From Sphingomonas adhaesiva (GTDB lineage Bacteria; Pseudomonadota; Alphaproteobacteria; Sphingomonadales; Sphingomonadaceae), in NCBI RefSeq assembly GCF_036946125.1, contig NZ_JAQIJT010000002.1, positions 2,416,001 to 2,480,000 on the forward strand: 64,000 nucleotides of DNA, given 5' to 3'. The notes beneath the pieces were generated by a model. It searched no databases, was not told where the DNA came from, and saw nothing but the letters and a program-made list of their open reading frames with translations. The position numbers and the translations under genes were made by a program. Shown here piece by piece: positions 51,511-59,397 of the stretch (position 1 is the stretch's first letter; every line of letters starts with the position of its first letter).

Positions 51511-52352
51511 TGGCCGCGGCGCGCGACGACGACGAAGCGATCATCCGCGTCCGGGGGCTGCGCAACAGCTTCGGCGAGCAGGTGATCCACGACGACCTCG
51601 ACCTCGACGTCCGCCGGGGGGAGATTCTGGGCGTCGTCGGCGGCTCGGGCACCGGCAAGTCGGTGCTGATGCGCTCGATCATCGGCCTCCAGACGCCCGA
51701 AGCGGGCGAGGTGGAGGTGTTCGGCGAGCCGACGCTGGGCCGTTCGGAGACCGAAACGGTCGACATCCGCAAGCGCTGGGGCGTGCTATTCCAGGGCGGC
51801 GCGCTGTTCTCCACGCTGACCGTCGCGGAAAACGTGCAGGTGCCGCTGCGCGAATTCTATCCCGAGCTGGAGCTGTCGCTGCTCGACGAGATCGCCTCGT
51901 ACAAGGTGGTGATGACCGGCCTGCCCGCCGATGCCGGGCCGAAGTTCCCCGCCGAGCTGTCGGGCGGCATGAAGAAGCGTGCCGGGCTCGCCCGCGCGCT
52001 GGCGCTGGATCCGGAACTGCTGTTCCTCGACGAGCCGACCGCCGGGCTCGATCCGATCGGTGCCGCGGCGTTCGACGAGCTGACCGCCTCGCTGCAGAAG
52101 ACGCTGGGGCTGACGGTCTTCCTCATCACCCACGATCTCGACACGCTCTACGCCATCTGCGACCGCGTCGCCGTGCTCGCCGACAAGCGCGTGATCGCGG
52201 TCGGCACGATCCCGGAGCTGCTGGCGACCGACCATCCGTGGATCCAGGAATATTTCAACGGCCCGCGCGGCCGCGCCGCGGTCGCCTCGCAAAAGGATGC
52301 GGCCGACAACACCGCCGGGACCGGGCAGGTCCGGGCAACGGGGACTGAGTGA
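51510..52352 (+). CDS. mlaF: MlaF-type ATPase
   Basis: A 280-residue ABC ATPase: Walker A VVGGSGTGKSVLMR, Q-loop VLFQGGALFSTLTV, signature ELSGGMKKRAGLARALA, Walker B LLFLDEPTAGLDP and switch His in LITHDLDT. The GGALFSTLTVAENV and SGGMKKRAGLAR forms are specific to the MlaF/Ttg2A branch. A C-terminal tail of about 30 residues may contact the partner permease. The start overlaps the mlaE stop. Confidence 0.95.
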   Translation: MAAARDDDEAIIRVRGLRNSFGEQVIHDDLDLDVRRGEILGVVGGSGTGKSVLMRSIIGLQTPEAGEVEVFGEPTLGRSETETVDIRKRWGVLFQGGALFSTLTVAENVQVPLREFYPELELSLLDEIASYKVVMTGLPADAGPKFPAELSGGMKKRAGLARALALDPELLFLDEPTAGLDPIGAAAFDELTASLQKTLGLTVFLITHDLDTLYAICDRVAVLADKRVIAVGTIPELLATDHPWIQEYFNGPRGRAAVASQKDAADNTAGTGQVRATGTE

Positions 52353-53314
52353 TGGAAACGCGATCGAACCATGTCCTGGTCGGTGCCGTCGTGCTGATCC
52401 TGCTCGCGATGGTCGCGATCTTCACCGTGTGGATCGCGCGCGTGTCGGGCGGGGCGGAGCGCGAATACGACATCTTCTTCCGCCAGTCGGTCGACGGCCT
52501 GGCGAAGGGATCGTCGGTCACCTTCTCCGGCGTCCCCTCGGGACAGGTCAAGACGATCGCACTGTGGAAGCCCGATCCGCAGTTCGTCCGCGTGCGCATC
52601 AGCGTCAACGACGATACGCCGATCCTGCGCGGCACCACCGCGACGATCCAGGGCAGCTTCACCGGCACCAGCACGGTCAGCCTGGACGGTGCGATCAAGG
52701 GTCAGGCGCCGATCACCTGCCCCGAGCAGAACCCGCAGAACGTCTGCCCGCTGGGCGTGCCGGTCATCCCGACCAAGACCGGCGGCATCGGCGCGATCCT
52801 GAATTCCGCCCCGCAGCTGCTGGAGCGGCTGTCCACGCTGACCGAGCGGCTGACCGGGATGCTCAGCGACAAGAACCAGGCGTCGATCGCGGGCATCCTC
52901 GACAATACCAACCGCCTGACCGACGCACTGGCGGATCGCGGGCCGGAGATCGCCGCGACGCTCGCGCAGACCCGCATCGCCATCGCCCAGGCCGGCACCG
53001 CTGCCGAGCAGATCGGCCAGCTGGCGGAAACCACCAACGGCGTGCTGGCGCAGGACGTGAAGCCGACGCTGGCGAACCTCAACGCGACGATCAAGTCGGC
53101 ACGCGAGAGCACCGACACGCTCAATGCCGCGATCGGCGATGCGCGCCCGGGCCTCACCACCTTCTCGAAGCAGACCATCCCGCAGGTCAATCAGCTGGTC
53201 CGCGACCTGCGCGTCACCGCCGCCTCGCTCTCCGCCATCTCGGAACGGGTCGAGCAGGGCGGCGCCGGTTCGCTGATCGGGCAACAGAAACTACCGGACT
53301 ATAAGGGGAAATGA
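52352..53314 (+). CDS. mlaD: MlaD-type MCE protein
   Basis: A 320-residue MCE-domain protein anchored by one N-terminal membrane helix (VLVGAVVLILLAMVAIFTVWIA). The MCE domain is at about 38-120 (EYDIFFRQSVDGLAKGSSVTFSGVPSG). A long helical region (about 150-300) holds heptad-like repeats that should form the channel through the periplasm. The ATG at 52352 overlaps the mlaF stop as TGATG; a GTG one codon earlier is possible. It binds lipids between the membranes. Confidence 0.92.
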   Translation: METRSNHVLVGAVVLILLAMVAIFTVWIARVSGGAEREYDIFFRQSVDGLAKGSSVTFSGVPSGQVKTIALWKPDPQFVRVRISVNDDTPILRGTTATIQGSFTGTSTVSLDGAIKGQAPITCPEQNPQNVCPLGVPVIPTKTGGIGAILNSAPQLLERLSTLTERLTGMLSDKNQASIAGILDNTNRLTDALADRGPEIAATLAQTRIAIAQAGTAAEQIGQLAETTNGVLAQDVKPTLANLNATIKSARESTDTLNAAIGDARPGLTTFSKQTIPQVNQLVRDLRVTAASLSAISERVEQGGAGSLIGQQKLPDYKGK

Positions 53315-53925
53315 CCGTGCGCCGGATGACCGCAACCCTCCCCGCCCTGTTCGCCACGCTGGCCGCGCTGCCGCTGGCGGGCTGCCTCAGCTTCGGGGGA
53401 AAGCCGCCGAAGCAGCTGCTGACGCTCGCCGCCACCGCGCAGCCGCAGCCCGGCGTCGACCAGACCTCGTCGGCCGCCAGCGCGATCGTCATCCAGGTGC
53501 CCGCGGTGCCGCAGGCGCTCGCCAACACCCGCGTGCCGGTGCAGGAAAGCGACGTCGCCATCGCCTATGTGAAGGATGCGCAATGGGCCGAGCCCCCCGC
53601 GCGGCTGTTCGCGCGGGTGCTGGCCGACACGGTGACCGCGCGCGCGAAGATGGTGGTGCTGTCCCCGGCACAGTCGTTCGAGGCGCCGAGCGCGGATCTG
53701 GCGGGCGAGCTGCGCGCGTTCGGCGTCGATGCGGCGCAGCGCCAGGCGGTCGTGATCTACGACGCGGCGCTGACCCGCGCCGGCCGGACGACGGTCGAAA
53801 AGCGCCGGTTCGAGGCGCGCACGCCGGTCGCCGTGATCGAGGGGCCGCAGGTCGCCGCCGCCCTCGGACAGTCCGCCAACCAGGTCGCGGCGCAGGTGTC
53901 GGACTGGGTCGCGAGCGGACGCTGA
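53311..53925 (+). CDS. ABC-type transport auxiliary lipoprotein
   Basis: A 204-residue lipoprotein (lipobox LAGC in LPLAGCLSFGG) of the PqiC-like family (PF03886). The conserved WAEPPARLFARVLADTV and the C-terminal VAAQVSDWVA are typical. It would act at the outer membrane as the receiving partner of the MCE transporter, the role of MlaA or PqiC in other systems. The ATG overlaps the mlaD stop (ATGA). Confidence 0.88.
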   Translation: MTVRRMTATLPALFATLAALPLAGCLSFGGKPPKQLLTLAATAQPQPGVDQTSSAASAIVIQVPAVPQALANTRVPVQESDVAIAYVKDAQWAEPPARLFARVLADTVTARAKMVVLSPAQSFEAPSADLAGELRAFGVDAAQRQAVVIYDAALTRAGRTTVEKRRFEARTPVAVIEGPQVAAALGQSANQVAAQVSDWVASGR

Positions 53926-53935
53926 CGCACCGGCA

Positions 53936-54790
53936 TCAGTCGAGCCGCCGCACCTCCAGCGGGACCTCGCACACGTCCGCCCCGCCCGTCCCGATCATGG
54001 GCGGCGGCGGATTCTCGCGGCGCCGGACCGCGGCCTCGAACCGCGGATTGTCCGCCGCGCGGTAGGCGAAGCGCGGTCGCTCCGCCGGCGGCATGTCGCT
54101 CGCCAGCCGTACCGAGACGATCGGCGTGCGCTGCGCGGCCTCGGCATAAACGCCCATCGGCGCATCGCTGCGCGGCAAGGCTGACAGATGGGCCATCCCC
54201 GCGATCACGCGGCCGACGACAGCGTAGTTGCGGTCCAGCCGGCGCGCCGACTGGCCGATCGGCGTGAACAACTCCGCCCCCGATCCCGAGCGGGGATCGG
54301 CATCGCGCGCGACGCCGACCATGCCGTAGCAATGCGTCAGCCACCCCCTCCCCCGCCCGTCACCCGCGACCGGCCAGCCGTCCGCGGTGATGCCCGATAC
54401 CGCGGCATGCGGGCCGCTGCGCGTCATGGACACGGCGGGCGCGAAGCGGGCGATCTCGAATTCCGGCGCGACCTGCGCCGGGACGTGGGCGGGCAACGGC
54501 TTCTTCTCGCTGGCGTCGCCCCATTGCGCGACCCAATTCTCCTGCACGCGATAGACGCTTTCCCCATCCCACCAGCGCGCCGCCGCCAACGCCCGGATGT
54601 TCGCCACGTGCGCCGGCGCATACGCCGCCGCCAGCCGCACGACGACCGTCCGGCCGCCCGCCAGCCGCATCACCAGAATCTCGTCGTCGGGGATCGTCCG
54701 CCAGTCCGACGCCGCCGCCTCGTACCGCGCAACGGCAGCGGGCGTCGCCTGGAGCAGCAGGGGCAGCGCGGCGAGGAGCGAGATCGACAT
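53936..54790 (-). CDS. secreted cyclophilin-type peptidyl-prolyl isomerase
   Basis: A 284-residue exported cyclophilin-like protein (signal peptide LLAALPLLLQATPAA). The fold is recognisable from the start of the domain (VVVRLAAAYAPAHVANIRAL) and the catalytic-face residues in VYRVQENWVAQWGDAS. An insertion of about 60 residues separates this from LFTPIGQSARRLDRNYAVVGRVIAGM, the family's C-terminal half. Active-site residues are partly replaced, so strength of the isomerase activity is uncertain. It is divergent from tRNA-Ser. Confidence 0.85.
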   Translation of the reverse strand: MSISLLAALPLLLQATPAAVARYEAAASDWRTIPDDEILVMRLAGGRTVVVRLAAAYAPAHVANIRALAAARWWDGESVYRVQENWVAQWGDASEKKPLPAHVPAQVAPEFEIARFAPAVSMTRSGPHAAVSGITADGWPVAGDGRGRGWLTHCYGMVGVARDADPRSGSGAELFTPIGQSARRLDRNYAVVGRVIAGMAHLSALPRSDAPMGVYAEAAQRTPIVSVRLASDMPPAERPRFAYRAADNPRFEAAVRRRENPPPPMIGTGGADVCEVPLEVRRLD

Positions 54791-54881
54791 GCCCGCATCG
54801 TGCCGCCCTGCGGCGCCCGATGCAATCCAGCCGCTTGCGTACTGGCGCCCCCCCGGTTAGGGCGTCCCCTCCAAGGCATGC

Positions 54882-54972
54882 GGAGCGGTGGCCGAGTGGT
54901 CGAAGGCGCTCGCCTGGAAAGTGAGTATACGGCAAAACCGTATCGAGGGTTCGAATCCCTCCCGCTCCGCCA
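54882..54972 (+). tRNA. tRNA-Ser (GGA)
   Basis: A 91-nt class II cloverleaf with CCA encoded. Acceptor GGAGCGG pairs with CCGCTCC (discriminator G). The anticodon loop CTGGAAA gives GGA. The long variable arm (around GTATACGGCAAAACCGTATC) is typical of serine tRNA, and the T arm is GAGGG-TTCGAAT-CCCTC. Its 3' side borders a decayed mobile-element region, a common integration site. Confidence 0.95.
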
Positions 54973-55008
54973 CATAGTCCTGACTATCTGAGAAACTTCG
55001 TCATCTCT

Positions 55009-55166
55009 ATGGGAAATGGGGCGTTTCTGCGCGTCCCGAGCGCTCGATCGGTAGCGCAGAGAGACGTTTCCGGGCCTTGAATGGGAAATGCCGCCCGGTA
55101 TTCTCCGGCACTCTCCACGGCAGTACCGAATGCATTTCCCACGCTCCGCGCAGCCGAAATTCCCAT
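55009..55166. repeat. cluster of TGGGAA motifs downstream of tRNA-Ser
   Basis: ATGGGAAAT occurs at 55009-55017 and 55081-55089, and its inverse at 55134-55141 (ATTTCCCA) and 55159-55166 (ATTCCCAT). Beyond the inserted IS630 two more copies follow at 56222-56230 and 56234-56240. In the absence of the IS the six copies would span about 180 nt just after the tRNA. The pattern resembles integrase arm-type sites; no integrase gene is seen. Confidence 0.5.
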
Positions 55167-55181
55167 TAGAGTCAGTTTCGA

Positions 55182-55835
55182 TCATGTTTGCACGTAGCCT
55201 GAGTGTCGGAGGTAGTTTGCGCATTCGGCGGGTCTGAAGCGTTTGAGGATGTGCTTGAGGGCTGTGACGATGGCGTCGAAGGAGCGCGGGGCGGCCTTTC
55301 GGAGCAGCGCCTTGATCTTGGCGAAGGCCTGCTCGATCGGGTTGAAGTCGGGGCTGTAGGCTGGAAGGTAGAGCAGGCCCATGCCTGCATCCTCGAGACA
55401 CTGCCGGACGCCGTCGACCTTGTGGGCCGCCAGGTTGTCGCAGACCACGATGCTGCCGGGCGGCAGTTCGGGGATGAGGTGATCGGTCAGCCATTGCTGG
55501 AAGATGCGGCCGGTCATCGGCGTGTCGATCAGCATCGGCGCGGCGATGCCGTCGTGGCGCAGGCCGGCGACGAAGGTCGAGGTCATCCAGTGCCCGTGGG
55601 GTGCCTTGCCGAGCAGCGGCTTGCCCTTCCGGCCCCAGCCGCGCAGCCGGGTCATGCTGGTGGTCGTCCCTGTCTCGTCGACGAAGACCAGCGACGTGAA
55701 GTCCAGTCCGGCCTGTGCGGCACGCCAGACCTCGCGCGCGACCGCGACGTCCGGCCGGTCCTGCTCAGCCGCGAAGATGGTCCTTTTTTTTGTGCCGCAG
55801 CCCCAGCCTGCGCACCGTCCGCCAGACGCTCGCAT
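55182..55835 (-). CDS. IS630 transposase, C-terminal (catalytic) frame, copy 2
   Basis: Same 217-codon frame as in copy 1, with DDE residues in FVDETG, VCDNLAAHK and NPIEQAFAK. It is joined to the upstream frame through the A8 run on the coding strand (55784-55791). No substitution relative to copy 1 was noticed. Confidence 0.9.
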   Translation of the reverse strand: MRASGGRCAGWGCGTKKRTIFAAEQDRPDVAVAREVWRAAQAGLDFTSLVFVDETGTTTSMTRLRGWGRKGKPLLGKAPHGHWMTSTFVAGLRHDGIAAPMLIDTPMTGRIFQQWLTDHLIPELPPGSIVVCDNLAAHKVDGVRQCLEDAGMGLLYLPAYSPDFNPIEQAFAKIKALLRKAAPRSFDAIVTALKHILKRFRPAECANYLRHSGYVQT

Positions 55836-56127
55836 AACTGACCTCGATCCCGCGCCCGGCCAGCTCGCTCCTGACTTCGCCCAGCGTCAACTCCGGCACC
55901 TCGGCCAGCCGCTCGCCGATCCAGCCCGCCTGATCCAGCAGCTTCGAGCGCCGATCGCCGCCCATCGGCCGCGCCGCGTGGCTGCTCTCGCGCCGGTAGC
56001 GCCGCCACCAGTTCCCCGCCGTGCTCGGCGCCACGTCGAACGCCGCACCCACCTCCCGACAGCTCCGCCCCGTCGCCATCGCCGCTACCACCCGCTTGCG
56101 AAGGTCATCCGAATACGCCTTGCCCAT
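55765..56127 (-). CDS. IS630 transposase, N-terminal (helix-turn-helix) frame, copy 2
   Basis: Same 120-codon helix-turn-helix frame as in copy 1 (GKAYSDDLRKRVVAAM, VAPSTAGNWWRRYR). It overlaps the catalytic frame by 71 nt and needs a +1 shift or transcript slippage at A8 to make full transposase. Confidence 0.9.
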   Translation of the reverse strand: MGKAYSDDLRKRVVAAMATGRSCREVGAAFDVAPSTAGNWWRRYRRESSHAARPMGGDRRSKLLDQAGWIGERLAEVPELTLGEVRSELAGRGIEVSYASVWRTVRRLGLRHKKKDHLRG

Positions 56128-56303
56128 CCACGCCAGCCTCCCATCCGGCCAGCACCTTGAATCACCAAATCACCCCTACGTGAATCCCCCTTGATTCAAC
56201 TCGGTCGCAGACGACTCTAAGATGGGAAAAGAAATGGGAACGTTCACCGGGACCGAGGCTCACGCAGCGAAATCGGCCGCGTGCACAGCGACTTCGTCTA
56301 GAC

Positions 56304-56715
56304 ATGCCCCGCCCGCGCAAACCCGTCAGCCCGCTTCGCTACTTCAATTCGCTGCCCGAGGCGATCCGGTTGTTGGTGCTGATGGACGTGCGCTTTCCGC
56401 TGTCTCTCGGGAACGTGGTGGGTTGCTGGTCGAGCGCGGCATCGACATCTGCCATGGGACCGTGCGACTGTGATGGAACAGGTTCCGGCGGACGTTCGCG
56501 GAGGATGTCCGCCGCCAGCAAGTGAGCCGAATGCGTGGCTTTCGCAGTGGCGATGGCATCTCGACGACATGTGCGTGAAGCTGAACGGCGAGATGGTCTA
56601 CCTGTGGCGCGCTGTCGATCATGAGGGCGAGGTGCGGGAGAGCTACGTCAGCGGGACGCGCTCGCTGGCGTGCGGCGATGCCGTCACCCTGTCCACCATT
56701 CGCCGGCGTCAGTGA
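56304..56715 (+). pseudogene. broken IS6-family transposase
   Basis: Pieces of one IS6-type transposase are spread over three frames. PRKPVSPLRYFNSLPEAIRL is in the frame from 56304; VERGIDICHGTVRL is in a second frame to about 56470; then RFRRTFAEDVRRQQVSRMRG and WRWHLDDMCVKLNGEMVYLW with RAVDHEGEVRESYV follow. Similarity stops after about 56660 and the frame ends at 56715, so the last third, including the second and third catalytic acids, is gone. Only the first catalytic Asp (HLDD) remains. At least two frameshifts make it inactive. It marks an old insertion at the tRNA-Ser locus. Confidence 0.85.
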
Positions 56716-56895
56716 CAGAGATGAATACTTCATATCAGACGATATCGGTGAAACTCGGCGCCCCGCAGGAGATTCACCGTAGCTGGCCGGGATCGGGCAC
56801 AAACGTCGTCACGTCGATCAGGATCGGCGGCTCGCGAGGGTGTCACGTGCCAGCCGGGTTCCCGCCCGACGTTCCTGCTGCGGCCAGCCCGGCAA

Positions 56896-57885
56896 TTACG
56901 AACGCGCGTAGATCGCATCCAGCAGTCGCGCCGCCGCCACCAACCCCTCTCCCGCCGCCGCGTCGAACCGCTCCCCCGCCGCCAGCCGCTGCGCCCAGTC
57001 GACCGCGGCGCGCCCGCCCCAATCATCCGGCGGCACGGCCATCACCTCGCGCGAGGTGCCGCGAAACAGCGTGGCGGTAAAGTCATGGAAACTACCGTCC
57101 ACGTTGCGCAGCGCCGCGCCGCCGGCATCGCCATAGAACGCCGCCTCGATCACCGCATCCTGCCCGGCATGGAGCCGCCACGAACACGCCAGCCGCACCG
57201 TGACGCCGCCCGCCAGCCGGACCTGCGCGACCGCATGATCCTCGACCGCGCCCGGTGACAGCGGCCGTCCCTGCGCCGACAACACCGCATCGACGTGCTC
57301 CACCGCGGGCGCGCCGGTCAGCCACAGCGCGAGATCGGCGAGGTGGATGCCCAGGTCCATGACACACCCGCCGCCCGACAGCGCCGGATCGTAGAACCAC
57401 GGCTTGTCCGGCCCATAGGCATTGTGGAACGTCAGGTCGATTGCGAACACCCGCCCCAGGTCGCCGCCGCGCACCCGCTCCGCGATCGCGCGCATGCCGT
57501 CCGTGAAGCGATAGGACAGATCGACCCCCAGCAGTCGGTCCGCCGACCGCGCCGCCGCGACCACCGCACCCACCTCCGCCGCATCGCGCCCCAGCGGCTT
57601 CTGGCAGAACACCGCCACGCCCGCCTCGAGCGCAACCCTCGACTGCGCCGCGTGCATCGCGCTGGGCGTCGCGATCACCACCCCGTCGAGCCCCAGCGCC
57701 AGCATCTCCTCCAGCGACCCGCACACCGCCGCCCGTGGCGCCAGCGCGGCGGCCTCGCGGACCATCGCCGCGTCGGGGTCGGACACGGCCGCCGCTTCCA
57801 CCGCCCCGCTCGCGATCATCGCCGCCATCCGGTGCCGGCCGATCCAACCCACCCCCAGGAAGCCGACGCGCGGCCGCTCACGCAT
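56896..57885 (-). CDS. Gfo/Idh/MocA-family oxidoreductase
   Basis: A 329-residue NAD(P)-dependent oxidoreductase: Rossmann motif VGFLGVGWIGRHRMAAMI, the EKP-like motif as CQKPLGRDAAEV, and substrate-domain GGCVMDLGIHLADLALWL with the conserved Asp and His. Note that the usual EKP reads QKP, with Gln in place of Glu. It probably acts on a sugar or inositol. It overlaps the zinc-dehydrogenase stop by 8 nt, so both are likely one transcription unit. Confidence 0.9.
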   Translation of the reverse strand: MRERPRVGFLGVGWIGRHRMAAMIASGAVEAAAVSDPDAAMVREAAALAPRAAVCGSLEEMLALGLDGVVIATPSAMHAAQSRVALEAGVAVFCQKPLGRDAAEVGAVVAAARSADRLLGVDLSYRFTDGMRAIAERVRGGDLGRVFAIDLTFHNAYGPDKPWFYDPALSGGGCVMDLGIHLADLALWLTGAPAVEHVDAVLSAQGRPLSPGAVEDHAVAQVRLAGGVTVRLACSWRLHAGQDAVIEAAFYGDAGGAALRNVDGSFHDFTATLFRGTSREVMAVPPDDWGGRAAVDWAQRLAAGERFDAAAGEGLVAAARLLDAIYARS

Positions 57886-58834
57886 AGGTCACCACCGCCT
57901 TCACGAACCCCTCGGGCTTGTCGCGCGTCGCCGCGATCGCCTCGCCCACGCGCTCGAGCGGAAAGCGATGCGTCACCAGCGCGTCGAGGTCGATCCGCCC
58001 CGCCGCGACCGCCGCGACCGCCTCCTCCAGCCCGCGCATCGCGGCGCGGGGATCGCGCTCGTGCGCATTGACCACGTCGATCCCCTTCCAGTTCCAGTCC
58101 TGCATGTTCACCTGCCGCGCGCCGTCCTGGTGATAGCCCGCGATGACCAGCCGCCCGCCGAAGCCCACCAGCGCGGAGGCAAGGTCGAGCGGCCATTGCT
58201 TACCCACCGCCTCGATCACGCGCTCGCACATCGCCTCCCCGGTCATCGCCGTCACGCGCTCGATGATGGCCCAATGATCGTCCATCGCCACCGTCTCCGC
58301 AGCACCGAACCGCGTCGCGAGCGCAAGCGACTCCGCCCGGCGCGAGATCGCGATCACCCGCGCCCCCGCATCGCTCGCCAGCTTCGTCAGGATCGCGCCC
58401 AGGAAGCCGATCCCGACGATCGCCACCGTCTGCCCGGCGCGAAGGTCGCTGCGGCGGAAGATGTTCATCGCGCACGCCACCGGCTCCCCGGGCACCGCGC
58501 GCCCGGCCAGCGCCTCGGGCAGCGCCACCACCTGATCCGCCCGCGCCACGTCATATTCGGCGAAACCGTTTCCGCCCAGCAGCGTCACCCGCTGCCCCGG
58601 CGCGACCGCCGTCACCCCCACGCCCAGCGCATCGACCACGCCCCAGCCCTCGTGCCCCATGCCGCCGGGCGCGCCGGGGAAGGTCGACCACGCCCGCCCC
58701 TCCCACGGCTCGATGTTGGAGGCGCAGACCCCGCACCCCTCCAGCCGTATGCGCACCTCGCCCGCGGCCGGCTGCGGCATCGCGACATCGTGCACCTCCA
58801 TCCGCCCCGGCGCGACCAGCACCGCGGCCTTCAT
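57878..58834 (-). CDS. zinc-type alcohol/polyol dehydrogenase
   Basis: A 318-residue medium-chain dehydrogenase. GroES-like domain with the catalytic-zinc Cys in GCGVCASNIEPWEG and His in GGMGHEGWGVVD; the structural-zinc loop (four Cys) is absent. The Rossmann motif is VAIVGIGFLGAILTKLA. It resembles sorbitol or threonine dehydrogenase-like proteins that act with Gfo/Idh partners. The start at 58834 has GGAAG 5 nt upstream; a GTG 4 codons earlier is less likely. Confidence 0.9.
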   Translation of the reverse strand: MKAAVLVAPGRMEVHDVAMPQPAAGEVRIRLEGCGVCASNIEPWEGRAWSTFPGAPGGMGHEGWGVVDALGVGVTAVAPGQRVTLLGGNGFAEYDVARADQVVALPEALAGRAVPGEPVACAMNIFRRSDLRAGQTVAIVGIGFLGAILTKLASDAGARVIAISRRAESLALATRFGAAETVAMDDHWAIIERVTAMTGEAMCERVIEAVGKQWPLDLASALVGFGGRLVIAGYHQDGARQVNMQDWNWKGIDVVNAHERDPRAAMRGLEEAVAAVAAGRIDLDALVTHRFPLERVGEAIAATRDKPEGFVKAVVTYA

Positions 58835-58884
58835 CACAGCTTCCACAATGCTTCCTTTTCAATCGTCAAGCGTTTGACAGTGCG

Positions 58885-59397
58885 ATGGAAATATCCGCGC
58901 CCCTCAATGCCACGCTGGACGACAACATCGCCCGGCTGACCCGCCGTCAGCAGCAGGCCGACCGCGCCGCGCCGCTCGCCGATCGGTTGGCGGGTCGCAT
59001 CACCGCCTTCACCGGATCGATGGCGTTCGTCGGGCTTCACGTCGCGCTGTTCGGTGGCTGGATCGTCTGGAACCTGTGGTTCGCGCCGAAGTTCGACCCG
59101 ACCTTCGTCGTGCTGGCGATGATCGCGTCGGTGGAGGCGATCTTCCTCTCCACCTTCGTCCTCATCAGCCAGAACCGCATGGCCGCGCAGTCGCAGGCAC
59201 GCGCCGACCTCGACCTCCACATCAACCTGCTGGCCGAGCACGAGCTGTCGCGACTCGCCGCGCTGGTCCGCCAGATCGCGGAGAAGGTCGGCGTGGAGCC
59301 GCCCGCCGACCTGACCGAGATCGAGCAAGACGTCCGCGCGGAGGAGATCCTCGACACGCTGGATCAGGTCACGCCATCACCGCCGCAGGCGGCGTGA
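58885..59397 (+). CDS. DUF1003-family membrane protein
   Basis: A 170-residue DUF1003 protein. Two hydrophobic segments (SMAFVGLHVALFGGWIVWNL and FVVLAMIASVEAIFLSTFVL) are followed by the family signature SQNRMAAQSQARADLDLHIN and a helical tail. The function is unknown; relatives are linked to membrane or cation stress. It is divergent from the zinc dehydrogenase (50 nt between starts), and its 3' end overlaps the convergent GH39-like gene by 29 nt. Confidence 0.92.
   Translation: MEISAPLNATLDDNIARLTRRQQQADRAAPLADRLAGRITAFTGSMAFVGLHVALFGGWIVWNLWFAPKFDPTFVVLAMIASVEAIFLSTFVLISQNRMAAQSQARADLDLHINLLAEHELSRLAALVRQIAEKVGVEPPADLTEIEQDVRAEEILDTLDQVTPSPPQAA

Larger units (their letters stand above)
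55169..56217 (-). mobile_element. IS630-family insertion sequence, copy 2
   Basis: 1,049 nt, identical by eye to the copy at 28768-29816, flanked by TA (55167-55168 and 56218-56219). It lies in the same orientation 26,401 nt away. It interrupts the motif-rich stretch between tRNA-Ser and a broken IS6 transposase. Confidence 0.95.

Noticed and set aside
54973..55168. small gene (60 codons, minus) after tRNA-Ser
   Set aside because: No ribosome site or recognisable domain; the frame passes through the TGGGAA repeat cluster.
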